Shown: positions 1 to 7,272 of the stretch, piece after piece | Position numbering within the stretch: position 1 is the stretch's first letter | How the letters are laid out: the number at the start of each line of letters is the position of its first letter | Source: Sphingopyxis alaskensis RB2256 | GTDB lineage: Bacteria > Pseudomonadota > Alphaproteobacteria > Sphingomonadales > Sphingomonadaceae | Assembly (NCBI RefSeq): GCF_000013985.1 | Contig: NC_008048.1 | Span: 868,001 to 932,000 of the forward strand | DNA: 64,000 nucleotides | Reading direction: 5' to 3' | Notes under the pieces: generated by a model | Told to the model about the DNA's origin: nothing | Databases searched by the model: none | What the model saw: the letters and a program-made list of their open reading frames with translations, nothing else | Program-made: the position numbers and the translations under genes

Positions 1-1205
1 TGAGCTTTGGCGACCTGTACCTTGTGCACCTCGGTTGGTCCGTCGGCCAGGGCGAGGGCGGGAAGGCCCATCCACATATCGGCGAGCGGCGTTTCGAGCG
101 TCATGCCCAGGCTTCCGTGCATCTGGATCGCGCGCTGGACGATGTCGTGACAGACTTTTGCCATCTGCACCTTGCACATCGCGATATGCGTGCGCGCGGC
201 GCCGTGGGGCTCGCGACCGCTTTCCACCTCATCGATGATCCACGCGGTCTTGAGCACCAGCAGGCGGAACTGTTCCAGCTCGATGATCGAATCGGCGATC
301 GCTCCCTGCACGAACTGATGTTCGCCAAGCTGCTTGCCCTGGGTGTGGCGTGAGACCGCGCGTTCCAGCATCATGTCGATCGCGCGCTGGCATTTGCCGA
401 CCGTTCGCATGGCGTGGTGGACACGGCCGCCGCCCAGCCGCGCCTGCGCGACCTTGAACCCCTCGCCGGGGTTGCCCAGCATCGCGTCCAGTGGAACCCG
501 CACGCGATTATAACGGATATAGGCGTGAATGCCGTCGTCGTCGCCCCGGCGATCCCCCATCGTCTGGGAATGGCGGATGAATTCCAGTCCGGGCGCATCG
601 GCGGGCACGATCAGCATCGACATTCGCCCGTGCGGCGGGTTTTCGGGATTGGTCACGACCATCACGATGAGAAAGGCGGCGAAGCGCGCATTGGAGGAGA
701 ACCATTTCTCTCCCTCGATCACCCACTCGTCGCCCTCGCGCCACGCGCGGCAGGTGAACTCCTTGGGATCGGCCCCGGCCTGCGGTTCGGTCATCGAAAA
801 GGTCGATACGATTTCACCGTCGATCAGCGGCTTCAGGTAGCGGGCCTTCTGCTCGTCGGTGCCGAACATCGCCAGGATTTCGCTGTTCCCCGTATCGGGC
901 GCGGCGGTGCCGAATATGGTGGGCGCCCAATAGCTGCGGCCCAGAAGTTCGTTCATCAGCGCCAGCGTCAGTTGACCATATCCGGGTCCGCCCAGCTCGG
1001 CGCCCAGATGACAGGCCCACAATCCCTGCGCCTTCACCTCCTTTTGCAATGGTTTCAGATGCGCGCGCGCCTTGCGGTCGGTTACGTCATAGGGAGCGCC
1101 GTGACCGGGGAACAGCATGTCCATCGGCTCGCATTCGCGGCGGACAAACGCTGCCATCCAGTCCAGCCTCGCCTGCAAGTCCGGTTCGATGCGAAAGTTG
1201 ATCAT
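1..1205 (-). CDS. Acyl-CoA dehydrogenase (3' end outside window)
   Basis: FAD-dependent alpha,beta-dehydrogenation of an acyl-CoA thioester. Reading leftwards from ATG at 1203-1205 gives 401 open codons running off the left edge, so perhaps only a few C-terminal residues are missing. Visible family features are the FAD/substrate segment STFSMTEPQAGAD, the stretch EWVIEGEKWFSSNARFA, and near the end QMHGSLGMTLETPLADM. The length fits the ~410-residue class related to mammalian ACAD10/11. The APH-like phosphotransferase gene lies 30 bp upstream on the same strand. In ACAD10/11 these two domains are fused; here they are separate genes. Substrate unknown. Confidence 0.9.
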   Translation of the reverse strand, partial: MINFRIEPDLQARLDWMAAFVRRECEPMDMLFPGHGAPYDVTDRKARAHLKPLQKEVKAQGLWACHLGAELGGPGYGQLTLALMNELLGRSYWAPTIFGTAAPDTGNSEILAMFGTDEQKARYLKPLIDGEIVSTFSMTEPQAGADPKEFTCRAWREGDEWVIEGEKWFSSNARFAAFLIVMVVTNPENPPHGRMSMLIVPADAPGLEFIRHSQTMGDRRGDDDGIHAYIRYNRVRVPLDAMLGNPGEGFKVAQARLGGGRVHHAMRTVGKCQRAIDMMLERAVSRHTQGKQLGEHQFVQGAIADSIIELEQFRLLVLKTAWIIDEVESGREPHGAARTHIAMCKVQMAKVCHDIVQRAIQMHGSLGMTLETPLADMWMGLPALALADGPTEVHKVQVAKA

Positions 1206-1235
1206 GTCTGCTCCTGCTATTCCGGCGGGACAGGG

Positions 1236-2300
1236 TTAGCCGACCAGTCGGATCAGCTTTTCGGCTTCGGCAAAATTGCCGCGCACAAGCCGGTCGAAGA
1301 AGTGGCCTGTTTCGGCGCTTAGAATGCCCTTGGCGGCCTGCGCGACCTTATATTCCAGGATACAGCCACCCTTGAACATCGCCAGCACCAGATAATAATC
1401 GAAACTCGCCATGTCGCGCCCGGTGCCGACGGCATAATGCGCCATCAATTCCTGCCGCGATGGCCAGTGGTCCACATTGTACAGCGCCTTTTCAGGCACA
1501 TGGCCCGGAAATCGATCGTCGCAGATGCCGTTGCAGAACCATGCCAGATCGAGCAGCGGGTCGGCTATGGTTGACAATTCCCAGTCGATCAGCGCGGCAA
1601 GGCGGCATGGCGGGTCAAAGGCAAACAATGCATTGGGCGTCCCGACATCGCCGTGGATAATACCGGGCCGGAAATCGTCCGGCGCGTTCGCGCGAAGCCA
1701 GTCGCGAGCGAGCGCATAGCCGGGCAGCTCACGCCATTCGAAATCATAGAGTTGGCGATAGCTTATGATCTGACTTTCCCAGCGATCGACCTGTCGCTCC
1801 AGAAAATTATCGGGCCGCCCGAAATCGTCGAGACCGACGGCGCGGTAATCGACATTGGCGAGCGCGATCAGCCCGTCGACCATCGCAAACGGGATCTCGC
1901 CGGCATGGGGAGGCTTGTCGAACGGCGGGCGGTCATGAATGCGCCCGTCGCAAAGGGCGCCAGACCATCCGTCGACACGGTCCATGACATAAAAGGGCGC
2001 GCCGATGACGTCCGGGTCGGCGCAGCTTGCATGGCAGACGGGATGCGGCACATCGGTGCCGTTCAGCGCGGTCAGCACCCGCGCTTCGCGCAAGATGCTC
2101 TTCGCGCTGCCCGGCGGCGGGACGATCGGCGGACGGCGAAGGACCAGCGTCCGGCCACCGCGATCCAGCGACAGAATGACGTTCGAGGTGCCACCATGGA
2201 TTTTTCCGATCGCCAGCGGCCCGTGCCCCAGCGCGGGAACATGCACGTCGAGCCATGCGGAAAGCCGGTCGGAATCGGCCAGGGCGCGCAATTCGCTCAT
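1236..2300 (-). CDS. Phosphotransferase family protein (APH / ACAD10-11 kinase-like)
   Basis: A 354-residue aminoglycoside-phosphotransferase-fold protein. The kinase catalytic loop IIHGDVGTPNALF and the metal-binding LIDWELSTIADPLLD are intact, and the N-terminal GKIHGGTSNVILSL resembles the nucleotide-binding loop. In mammals this family is fused to acyl-CoA dehydrogenase (ACAD10/11), where it phosphorylates 4-hydroxyacyl-CoA. Its place between MarR and an acyl-CoA dehydrogenase suggests a hydroxyacyl-CoA kinase rather than antibiotic resistance; that role is inference. The ATG overlaps the marR stop by 4 nt. Confidence 0.85.
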   Translation of the reverse strand: MSELRALADSDRLSAWLDVHVPALGHGPLAIGKIHGGTSNVILSLDRGGRTLVLRRPPIVPPPGSAKSILREARVLTALNGTDVPHPVCHASCADPDVIGAPFYVMDRVDGWSGALCDGRIHDRPPFDKPPHAGEIPFAMVDGLIALANVDYRAVGLDDFGRPDNFLERQVDRWESQIISYRQLYDFEWRELPGYALARDWLRANAPDDFRPGIIHGDVGTPNALFAFDPPCRLAALIDWELSTIADPLLDLAWFCNGICDDRFPGHVPEKALYNVDHWPSRQELMAHYAVGTGRDMASFDYYLVLAMFKGGCILEYKVAQAAKGILSAETGHFFDRLVRGNFAEAEKLIRLVG

Positions 2301-2755
2301 CGGTCGCGCGCGCGCAAATAGGTTTCGATCCCCTGGCGTATCTCTTGCAACCGGTCGGCCGCGTCGGCGAACATTTCCCCGTCGATCCGCGCGAGTATAT
2401 CGGTCGTCACCGCCTGCGCGCGGTCATGATCCGCCGCCTTGAGCGCGCGCCCGGCATCGGTCGCGATGATCAAGGACGCGCGTTTGTGATCGGGATTGTC
2501 GGCAAAGTCGATCAGGTCGAGCGCGGCGAGGCGGTTCGCCGCCCGCTGCACCACCTGGCGCGGATGCCCCAGGCTGCGGCCGATCTGCGCCACCGTGGGC
2601 GGCGTCGCGGCGTTGACCACGGCGGTGAGCACCGTCAGCTCCATTTCGGCCAATCCGCTCTGCGCGCGCGTGTCGGCGTAGAGCGCCCGCATCCGTCCAC
2701 GCAGCCGGGCAAGCTCGTCGGCGAATCGTTCGAAATCGGAGAAGCGCGGTGACAT
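2297..2755 (-). CDS. MarR family transcriptional regulator
   Basis: A 152-residue winged-helix regulator. Residues about 30-100 contain the MarR helix-turn-helix (TVAQIGRSLGHPRQVVQRAANRL) followed by a wing (DNPDHKRASLIIAT), with helical dimerisation ends. MarR proteins usually repress neighbouring catabolic or efflux genes and respond to small aromatic or acyl ligands. Its Shine-Dalgarno AAGG lies inside a near-perfect inverted repeat directly upstream (2756-2788), which could be its own operator and could also occlude the ribosome site. It overlaps the downstream phosphotransferase gene by 4 nt. Confidence 0.88.
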   Translation of the reverse strand: MSPRFSDFERFADELARLRGRMRALYADTRAQSGLAEMELTVLTAVVNAATPPTVAQIGRSLGHPRQVVQRAANRLAALDLIDFADNPDHKRASLIIATDAGRALKAADHDRAQAVTTDILARIDGEMFADAADRLQEIRQGIETYLRARDR

Positions 2756-2788
2756 GACACCTTAATGTCAAAATGACATCAAGGTGTC
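2756..2788 (-). promoter_or_regulatory. Inverted repeat at the marR start (operator and/or RBS-masking hairpin)
   Basis: Two 15-nt arms, 2756-2770 and 2774-2788, separated by AAA, match at 14 of 15 positions. In a leftward transcript the one mismatch becomes G-U, giving a 15-bp hairpin with a UUU loop. The repeat covers the last codon and stop of the SnoaL-like gene and includes the AAGG Shine-Dalgarno just before the marR ATG (2753-2755). It has the form of a MarR operator. There is no T-tract, so I do not call it a terminator. Confidence 0.6.
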
Positions 2789-3228
2789 AAATTATTCGGG
2801 CGCGTAACCATCGGCCGGAACAGCGACGCCTTGGTCTGCCAGTCGATCCGCACCCGCCGCCTTGCGAAACGCCAGCCCTCGGCGGTGCGGACGATCCGGT
2901 CGTCATATGTGCCGCTGTGATCGGGGCCGAAATTGCTGTGGACGCAGAAATAGCTGCGCGCGGTGGCGACATCGCCATCGACAATGATCAGCGGATTGGT
3001 GATGTGATGCCGGATGAAGGTCAGCCGCCGGTCGCGCGTGCCTGAAGACAGGGACGCCTTGATCGCCGCCGGACCGCATGGCGCGGCGCCCGGATATTCC
3101 AGCACCCCGTCGGGCGCAAAGCAGGCCGCCAGATCGTCGATACGCCCCCGGTCGCCGTGGTAGGTATAGCGTGCCAGAAGGTCGCGGATCGCGTCGCGGT
3201 CGCTTGCCAGATCAGGCATTGAATGCAA
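2779..3228 (-). CDS. SnoaL-like / NTF2-fold nuclear transport factor 2 family protein
   Basis: A 149-residue protein of the SnoaL / ring-hydroxylating-dioxygenase-beta-like superfamily. It shows the N-terminal helix DLLARYTYHGDRGRIDDLAACF, the strand LEYPGAAPCGPAAI and the central RHHITNPLIIVDGDVATARSYF. Such small cone-shaped proteins act as dehydratases, isomerases or cyclases on steroid- or polyketide-like substrates, and many are uncharacterised. It overlaps the upstream SMP-30 gene by 17 nt, so the two are probably translationally coupled. The exact reaction is unknown. Confidence 0.8.
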   Translation of the reverse strand: MHSMPDLASDRDAIRDLLARYTYHGDRGRIDDLAACFAPDGVLEYPGAAPCGPAAIKASLSSGTRDRRLTFIRHHITNPLIIVDGDVATARSYFCVHSNFGPDHSGTYDDRIVRTAEGWRFARRRVRIDWQTKASLFRPMVTRPNNLTP

Positions 3229-4072
3229 GCTCCAGTCCCGGCTCGTCCCAGCGCAGTTTCGCGAGCCGCCCCGAACTCGACAGCGTTACATAGGCGTCCC
3301 GCATGTCTGTGCCGCCGAAGGCAATGTTGGTAACGTAACGTTCGCCCGGAATGCCGAACTTGTGCATTGCGCCGTCGGACGTGATGGTCGAAATGCCGCC
3401 CTCGTAAAGCGTTGCGACACAGATATTGCCGGCGGCCGTTACCGCCAGACTGTCGAAACCTACCGGCCCCGGAGCGGTTGCCACCCATTCGGGCCTCTGT
3501 TCTTCGGGGGCCCGCCGGTAGCGCCAAAGGCGCGCCTGATGGGTGTCGGCGACATAGACATGCGCCCCATTGGGCGACAGGCCGATGCCGTTGCAGGAGA
3601 TGGCGTGGCGGTCGATCGCGGCGACATGCGAACCGTCGGGAAGCGCCGTGAACAGCCCGCTCGCCGTGCGGATGCCGTCATGCGTCTTGCCAAGGTCGGT
3701 GAACCACATGCGCCCGTCCGAGTCGAAAACAATGTCGTTCGGCGCCTCCAGCGCCACACCGTCGCAATGGTCGAAAAGCCGTTCGGCGCGACCGCTCGAC
3801 AGGTCCACTCGCTCGACCCGGCCCTCATGGCCCGGACCGCGGGCATTCTGAAACTTGTCGAGATCCAGTCCGCCATTGTTGCAAACATATAGCGCGCCAT
3901 CGGGACCGATCGCGGCGCCATTGGGCCCGCCGCCGATCTCGCACAGCACTTCCTTGCGGCCGTTCCAGCAGCGCGTGATACGCCCGCCCGCAAGCTCGAC
4001 GACGATCACCGACCCATCGGCCATGACCACCGGTCCCTCCGGAAAGGCAAGGCCATCCGCAACGATTTCCAT
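3212..4072 (-). CDS. SMP-30/gluconolactonase/LRE family protein
   Basis: A 286-residue six-bladed beta-propeller of the SMP-30/Gnl/LRE family, typically metal-dependent lactonases. Recognisable blades include GLAFPEGPVVMADGSV with the metal-ligand Glu, IGGGPNGAAIGPDGALYVCNN, LEAPNDIVFDSDGRMWFTD and ISCNGIGLSPNGAHVYVADT. The ATG at 4070-4072 has a clear AGGAG 5 nt upstream. It is first in a leftward run with SnoaL, marR, phosphotransferase and acyl-CoA dehydrogenase, so a ring-opening lactone hydrolysis is plausible but inferred. Confidence 0.87.
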   Translation of the reverse strand: MEIVADGLAFPEGPVVMADGSVIVVELAGGRITRCWNGRKEVLCEIGGGPNGAAIGPDGALYVCNNGGLDLDKFQNARGPGHEGRVERVDLSSGRAERLFDHCDGVALEAPNDIVFDSDGRMWFTDLGKTHDGIRTASGLFTALPDGSHVAAIDRHAISCNGIGLSPNGAHVYVADTHQARLWRYRRAPEEQRPEWVATAPGPVGFDSLAVTAAGNICVATLYEGGISTITSDGAMHKFGIPGERYVTNIAFGGTDMRDAYVTLSSSGRLAKLRWDEPGLELAFNA

Positions 4073-4078
4073 GTCGGC

Positions 4079-4100
4079 TCCTATATAACCTAGTTAGTCA
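4079..4100. promoter_or_regulatory. Weak copy of the AGTTATATAACT regulon site
   Basis: The divergent 81-bp gap between the SMP-30 and SDR genes contains TCCTATATAACC followed directly by CCTAGTTAGTCA. Both pieces resemble parts of the palindrome seen at 17443, 23685, 28705, 30749 and 53765 (9 of 12 for the first). Position between divergent operons fits the other sites, but the match is degraded and abuts the SMP-30 Shine-Dalgarno, so it may not be functional. Confidence 0.35.
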
Positions 4101-4153
4101 TGTCTTGACATGCAGAGGGTCAAGGCGCAACCCTTGGCGCGAGGGAGAGAGCC

Positions 4154-5035
4154 TTGCCAATACCGGCCCATCATATTGTGGCGACCCCGCCGCCATTCGA
4201 AGCGCCCCCCTATCCGGGCGACATTTTTGCCGGTCAGACGGTGCTGGTCACCGGCGGCGGGTCGGGCATGGGTCTCGCGATGGCAAAGGCCTTTGCGCAG
4301 GGCGGGGCCGATGTCGCGGTGCTGGGACGGAACCTCGACCGGGCACGGGACGGCGCCGAACAGATCGCCGCGCTGGGCGTGCGCAGTCATGCGATAAGCT
4401 GTGACGTTCGCAATCCCGATGCCGTGGCGGCAGCCTTTGACGAAGCCGAGGAGGCGCTCGGGCCCATCGGCCTGCTCGCCAACAATGCCGGCGCCAATTT
4501 CCCGATCCTGGCAGAAGATATATCGCGCAATGCCTGGAACGCGGTCACGCGGATCGCGATCGACGGGACGTTCCTTTGCTCCAGCGAATTCGCCCGGCGC
4601 CGCATCGCGCGCGGTGAGGGCGGGGCGATCGTCAACAACAGCGCCCAATATATCTGGACCGGCTTTCCGGGCGATGCCCATAGCGCCGCCGCCAAGACCG
4701 CGCAGGCGACGATGACGAAGCGTCTGGCCGCCGATTGGGCGCCATATGGCATTCGCGTCAATGCAATAGCGGCGGGTTTCTTCCCCCATGCCGATTCGGT
4801 TTCGGGTCGCAGCGAGGATGGCGTGGAGCCGTTGCAGGCGATGATCCCCGCGGGCCGCACGGGCAGCATATGGGAGTTTGGCTGGTTGTCCGCGATGACC
4901 TGTACCCCGTTTTTCGGTGAAATGACCGGACAGGTGATCGTGCAGGACGGTGGCGAAAGCCTGCGTAGATCGCTGATCATGCCCGACTTCATTCCGCCGC
5001 GTGAGCGGGCTGACGGCCCGTGGGGTTGGCAATGA
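4154..5035 (+). CDS. SDR family oxidoreductase, enoyl-CoA reductase-like
   Basis: A 293-residue short-chain dehydrogenase. The start is TTG, with GAGGGAGAGAG just upstream and no later start before the cofactor motif. TGGGSGMG binds NAD(P), and LLANNAGANF is the NNAG motif. The active-site segment reads DAHSAAAKTAQ, with His where classical SDRs have Tyr of YxxxK; this is the arrangement of the 2,4-dienoyl-CoA / trans-2-enoyl-CoA reductase subgroup. The C-terminal LRRSLIMPDFIPPRE closely matches the paralogue at 15713-16624. It overlaps the next gene by 4 nt (ATGA). Confidence 0.85.
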   Translation: MPIPAHHIVATPPPFEAPPYPGDIFAGQTVLVTGGGSGMGLAMAKAFAQGGADVAVLGRNLDRARDGAEQIAALGVRSHAISCDVRNPDAVAAAFDEAEEALGPIGLLANNAGANFPILAEDISRNAWNAVTRIAIDGTFLCSSEFARRRIARGEGGAIVNNSAQYIWTGFPGDAHSAAAKTAQATMTKRLAADWAPYGIRVNAIAAGFFPHADSVSGRSEDGVEPLQAMIPAGRTGSIWEFGWLSAMTCTPFFGEMTGQVIVQDGGESLRRSLIMPDFIPPRERADGPWGWQ

Positions 5036-5541
5036 ACGGCTGGCTTGCCGGAAAACGCGCCCGGATCGAAGGGGACGCGCCTGCCATTACGGCGGCGATC
5101 GAGGCCGCCGGGGCGGTGCTGGTCGCCGATGGCGAAGGCGATTGCGACATCTGGGTCCACATCGCGCCGCATTCCGAAATCAAGCGCGCGCACGAGATCG
5201 GGTACAGCGAATGGCGCGCCAACCTGGACGCCGGGCTCGACCGGCGATTTCTTGGTGCCCAGAAATTTGCCGCCGAATGCCGGAAGCGCGGGCGGGGAGG
5301 AGCTGTCCTGTTTGTCGGCGCGCCCGAACAGGCGCTGGGCGCCGATCATGCGGCGGCAGCGGGCGCGCTGGGCAATCTGACCAAGACGCTGGGCGTCGAA
5401 TGGGCGCGCGACGGCATTCGGGTGAACAGCATATTGACGCGGACCTCCGAAGAAACGCTCGGCCATCTCGCGGCCTATCTGGTCAGCGACTATGCCGCCT
5501 ATGTCACCGGGGCGGTGATGGGGGTCGATCTTGATGACTGA
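5032..5541 (+). CDS. SDR-like protein lacking cofactor and catalytic motifs
   Basis: A 169-residue protein whose C-terminal half is plainly SDR-like (GNLTKTLGVEWARDGIRVNSI and SDYAAYVTGAVMGVDLDD). It lacks the N-terminal TGxxxGxG loop, the NNAG motif and the Ser-Tyr-Lys catalytic set; the catalytic region reads GADHAAAAGALGNLTK. It is also ~80 residues shorter than active SDRs. The ATG at 5032 overlaps the stop of the previous gene. The reading frame is intact and coupled on both sides, so a non-catalytic partner subunit is more likely than decay. That role is inference. Confidence 0.75.
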   Translation: MNGWLAGKRARIEGDAPAITAAIEAAGAVLVADGEGDCDIWVHIAPHSEIKRAHEIGYSEWRANLDAGLDRRFLGAQKFAAECRKRGRGGAVLFVGAPEQALGADHAAAAGALGNLTKTLGVEWARDGIRVNSILTRTSEETLGHLAAYLVSDYAAYVTGAVMGVDLDD

Positions 5542-6394
5542 TCGACTGCGTCTCGACGGACAGGCGGCGTTCGTGACCGGCGGCGGGGGCGGTATCGGCC
5601 GCGCCATTGCGATCCGGCTGGCCGAAGCAGGGGCGAATGTTGCGATCCTGGACATTATTGCGGAACGGGCGGAGGAAACGGCGACCCGCATCCGCGAGAC
5701 GGGCGCGCGCGCGCTGACGTTTCCCGCCGACGTCATGGAGAGTGATGCCCTCCGCGCGGCGATTGACCAGGCGGCCGCCGCATTCGGACGGCTCGACATT
5801 TTGGTCAACAATGCGGGCGGCGTGTCGGCGCGACCCTTTCTCGAACAAAGCGAACGTTCGATGCGAAAGCATATCGACATCAACCTGATGTCGATGCTGG
5901 TGGCGACGCAGGCGGCGGCCCGGCATATGGTTGCGGGCGGAAAAGGCGGTTCGATCATCAACGTCGCCAGTATCGAGGCGACCCGCGCGGCGCCGAATTT
6001 CGCGGTCTATGCGGCGTGCAAGGCAGGGATGTTCAGCTTCACCCGGTCGATGGCGCTCGAATTGTCGGGCCATGGCATTCGCGTCAATTGCCTGGCCCCC
6101 GATCACACGGTCACGCCGGGCAATCAGGGAAATCGCGCCGGGCCGGTCGATCCCGCGACATGGCGCCAGCGCAGCGACGATGAGGTCGATGCGATGAATC
6201 GCCTTATCCCGCTTGGCCGCGAAGGCATCGACATGGAATGCGGCGACGCGGCGCTTTTCCTGTCGAGCAGGATGGCGAGCTATATCACGGGCATCCTCCT
6301 GCCGGTTGATGGCGGAACCTGGGCTTCGTCGGGCTGGGTGCGCGGTCAGACGGGCAAATGGACCTTGAACGAGGGATTGTCCTTTGGGGGCTGA
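5534..6394 (+). CDS. SDR family NAD(P)-dependent oxidoreductase
   Basis: A 286-residue classical SDR. It has TGGGGGIG for the cofactor, DVMESDAL for the adenine pocket, LVNNAGGVS, catalytic Ser in NVASIEATRA, and YAACK. The C-terminal SYITGILLPVDGGTW is the usual subunit-interface segment, with a ~20-residue tail beyond it. ATG 5534 is preferred over TTG 5531; either overlaps the 3' end of the SDR-like gene. A 3-hydroxyacyl-CoA or alcohol dehydrogenase step is likely; the substrate is not visible. Confidence 0.88.
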   Translation: MTDRLRLDGQAAFVTGGGGGIGRAIAIRLAEAGANVAILDIIAERAEETATRIRETGARALTFPADVMESDALRAAIDQAAAAFGRLDILVNNAGGVSARPFLEQSERSMRKHIDINLMSMLVATQAAARHMVAGGKGGSIINVASIEATRAAPNFAVYAACKAGMFSFTRSMALELSGHGIRVNCLAPDHTVTPGNQGNRAGPVDPATWRQRSDDEVDAMNRLIPLGREGIDMECGDAALFLSSRMASYITGILLPVDGGTWASSGWVRGQTGKWTLNEGLSFGG

Positions 6395-6495
6395 GCGCGG
6401 GCGGAAGCAGCCGCATTGCGGGGGCGCCGGAAAGGCCTTAAAGGCACGATCTGGTCCGCACGGAATGACGGCGTATCGGCACAAGGGGCAAGATT

Positions 6496-7272
6496 TTGCA
6501 GATGGATAATGGCAACGCGCGAATCCGGGTTCCGAAAACGTCGGAACTGGTCGCCGACCAGATCAGGGCGCAAATCATCCGCGGCGAACTTCAGGAAGGT
6601 GACTCGCTGCCCCCCGAAGGAACGTTGATGGCGACCCTGGGCATTTCGCGCCCGACGCTGCGCGAAGCCTTTCGCATCCTGGAGGCGGAAAGTCTGATCA
6701 GCGTGGTGCGCGGATCGCGAAGCGGCGCGCGGGTGCATCAACCCTCCACCGAACTTGTGTCCCGCTACGCCGGATATGTGCTGGAATCGCAAGGGACGAC
6801 CATCGCCGATCTGTATGCGGCGCGGCTGGCGATCGAACCCACTGTCGTGCGCTGGCTTGCGACATCGAAGGGGCAGACCCCCGGCATGGCACGGGTGAAG
6901 GACATATTGGCCGAACTGGAGGATATGCTCCAGACCGACCGCCACGCCGAGTTCGTCGACAATATCGCGGTTTTTCACCAGGCCTTGGTCGAAGCGACGG
7001 GCAACAACACGCTGAGTTTCATGAACCGGATGTTGCTCAACCTCGCACGCAATCATCAGAATGATTATCAGCGCCGCCATCCGCGATCGAACGAGGAGAA
7101 GTACAAGAGCCTGCGCGCCGGTTTCAAATCCTATGTCAAACTGGTCAAGATGATCGAAGAAGGCGATGTCGAAGGCGCGGTGGCGCACTGGCGCCTTCAC
7201 CTTCGCAACGCCAATGAAACCTGGGCGCAGCGCGGTGAGGGCGAGCGGATCGTCGATTCCCTGCACGCATGA
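6496..7272 (+). CDS. GntR/FadR family transcriptional regulator
   Basis: A 258-residue FadR-subfamily regulator. The winged helix spans about residues 14-80 (LVADQIRAQIIRGELQEGDS, then GISRPTLREAFRILEAE) and is followed by an all-helical FCD effector domain. Two of the metal-binding His positions of FCD proteins are present (NIAVFHQAL and AHWRLHL); the middle one is not (GFKSYVKLV). The TTG at 6496 has AAGGGG 7 nt upstream; ATG 6502 is an alternative start. The gene overlaps the acyl-CoA ligase by 4 nt, so it probably regulates this operon and responds to a carboxylate or acyl-CoA. Confidence 0.87.
   Translation: MQMDNGNARIRVPKTSELVADQIRAQIIRGELQEGDSLPPEGTLMATLGISRPTLREAFRILEAESLISVVRGSRSGARVHQPSTELVSRYAGYVLESQGTTIADLYAARLAIEPTVVRWLATSKGQTPGMARVKDILAELEDMLQTDRHAEFVDNIAVFHQALVEATGNNTLSFMNRMLLNLARNHQNDYQRRHPRSNEEKYKSLRAGFKSYVKLVKMIEEGDVEGAVAHWRLHLRNANETWAQRGEGERIVDSLHA

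Noticed and set aside
414..1322. 302-codon plus-strand frame opposite the partial acyl-CoA dehydrogenase
   Set aside because: The minus-strand frame is open to the window edge and carries dehydrogenase signatures.
4387..5961. 524-codon minus-strand frame opposite SDR genes
   Set aside because: It crosses three coupled plus-strand genes with intact motifs and shows no domain of its own.
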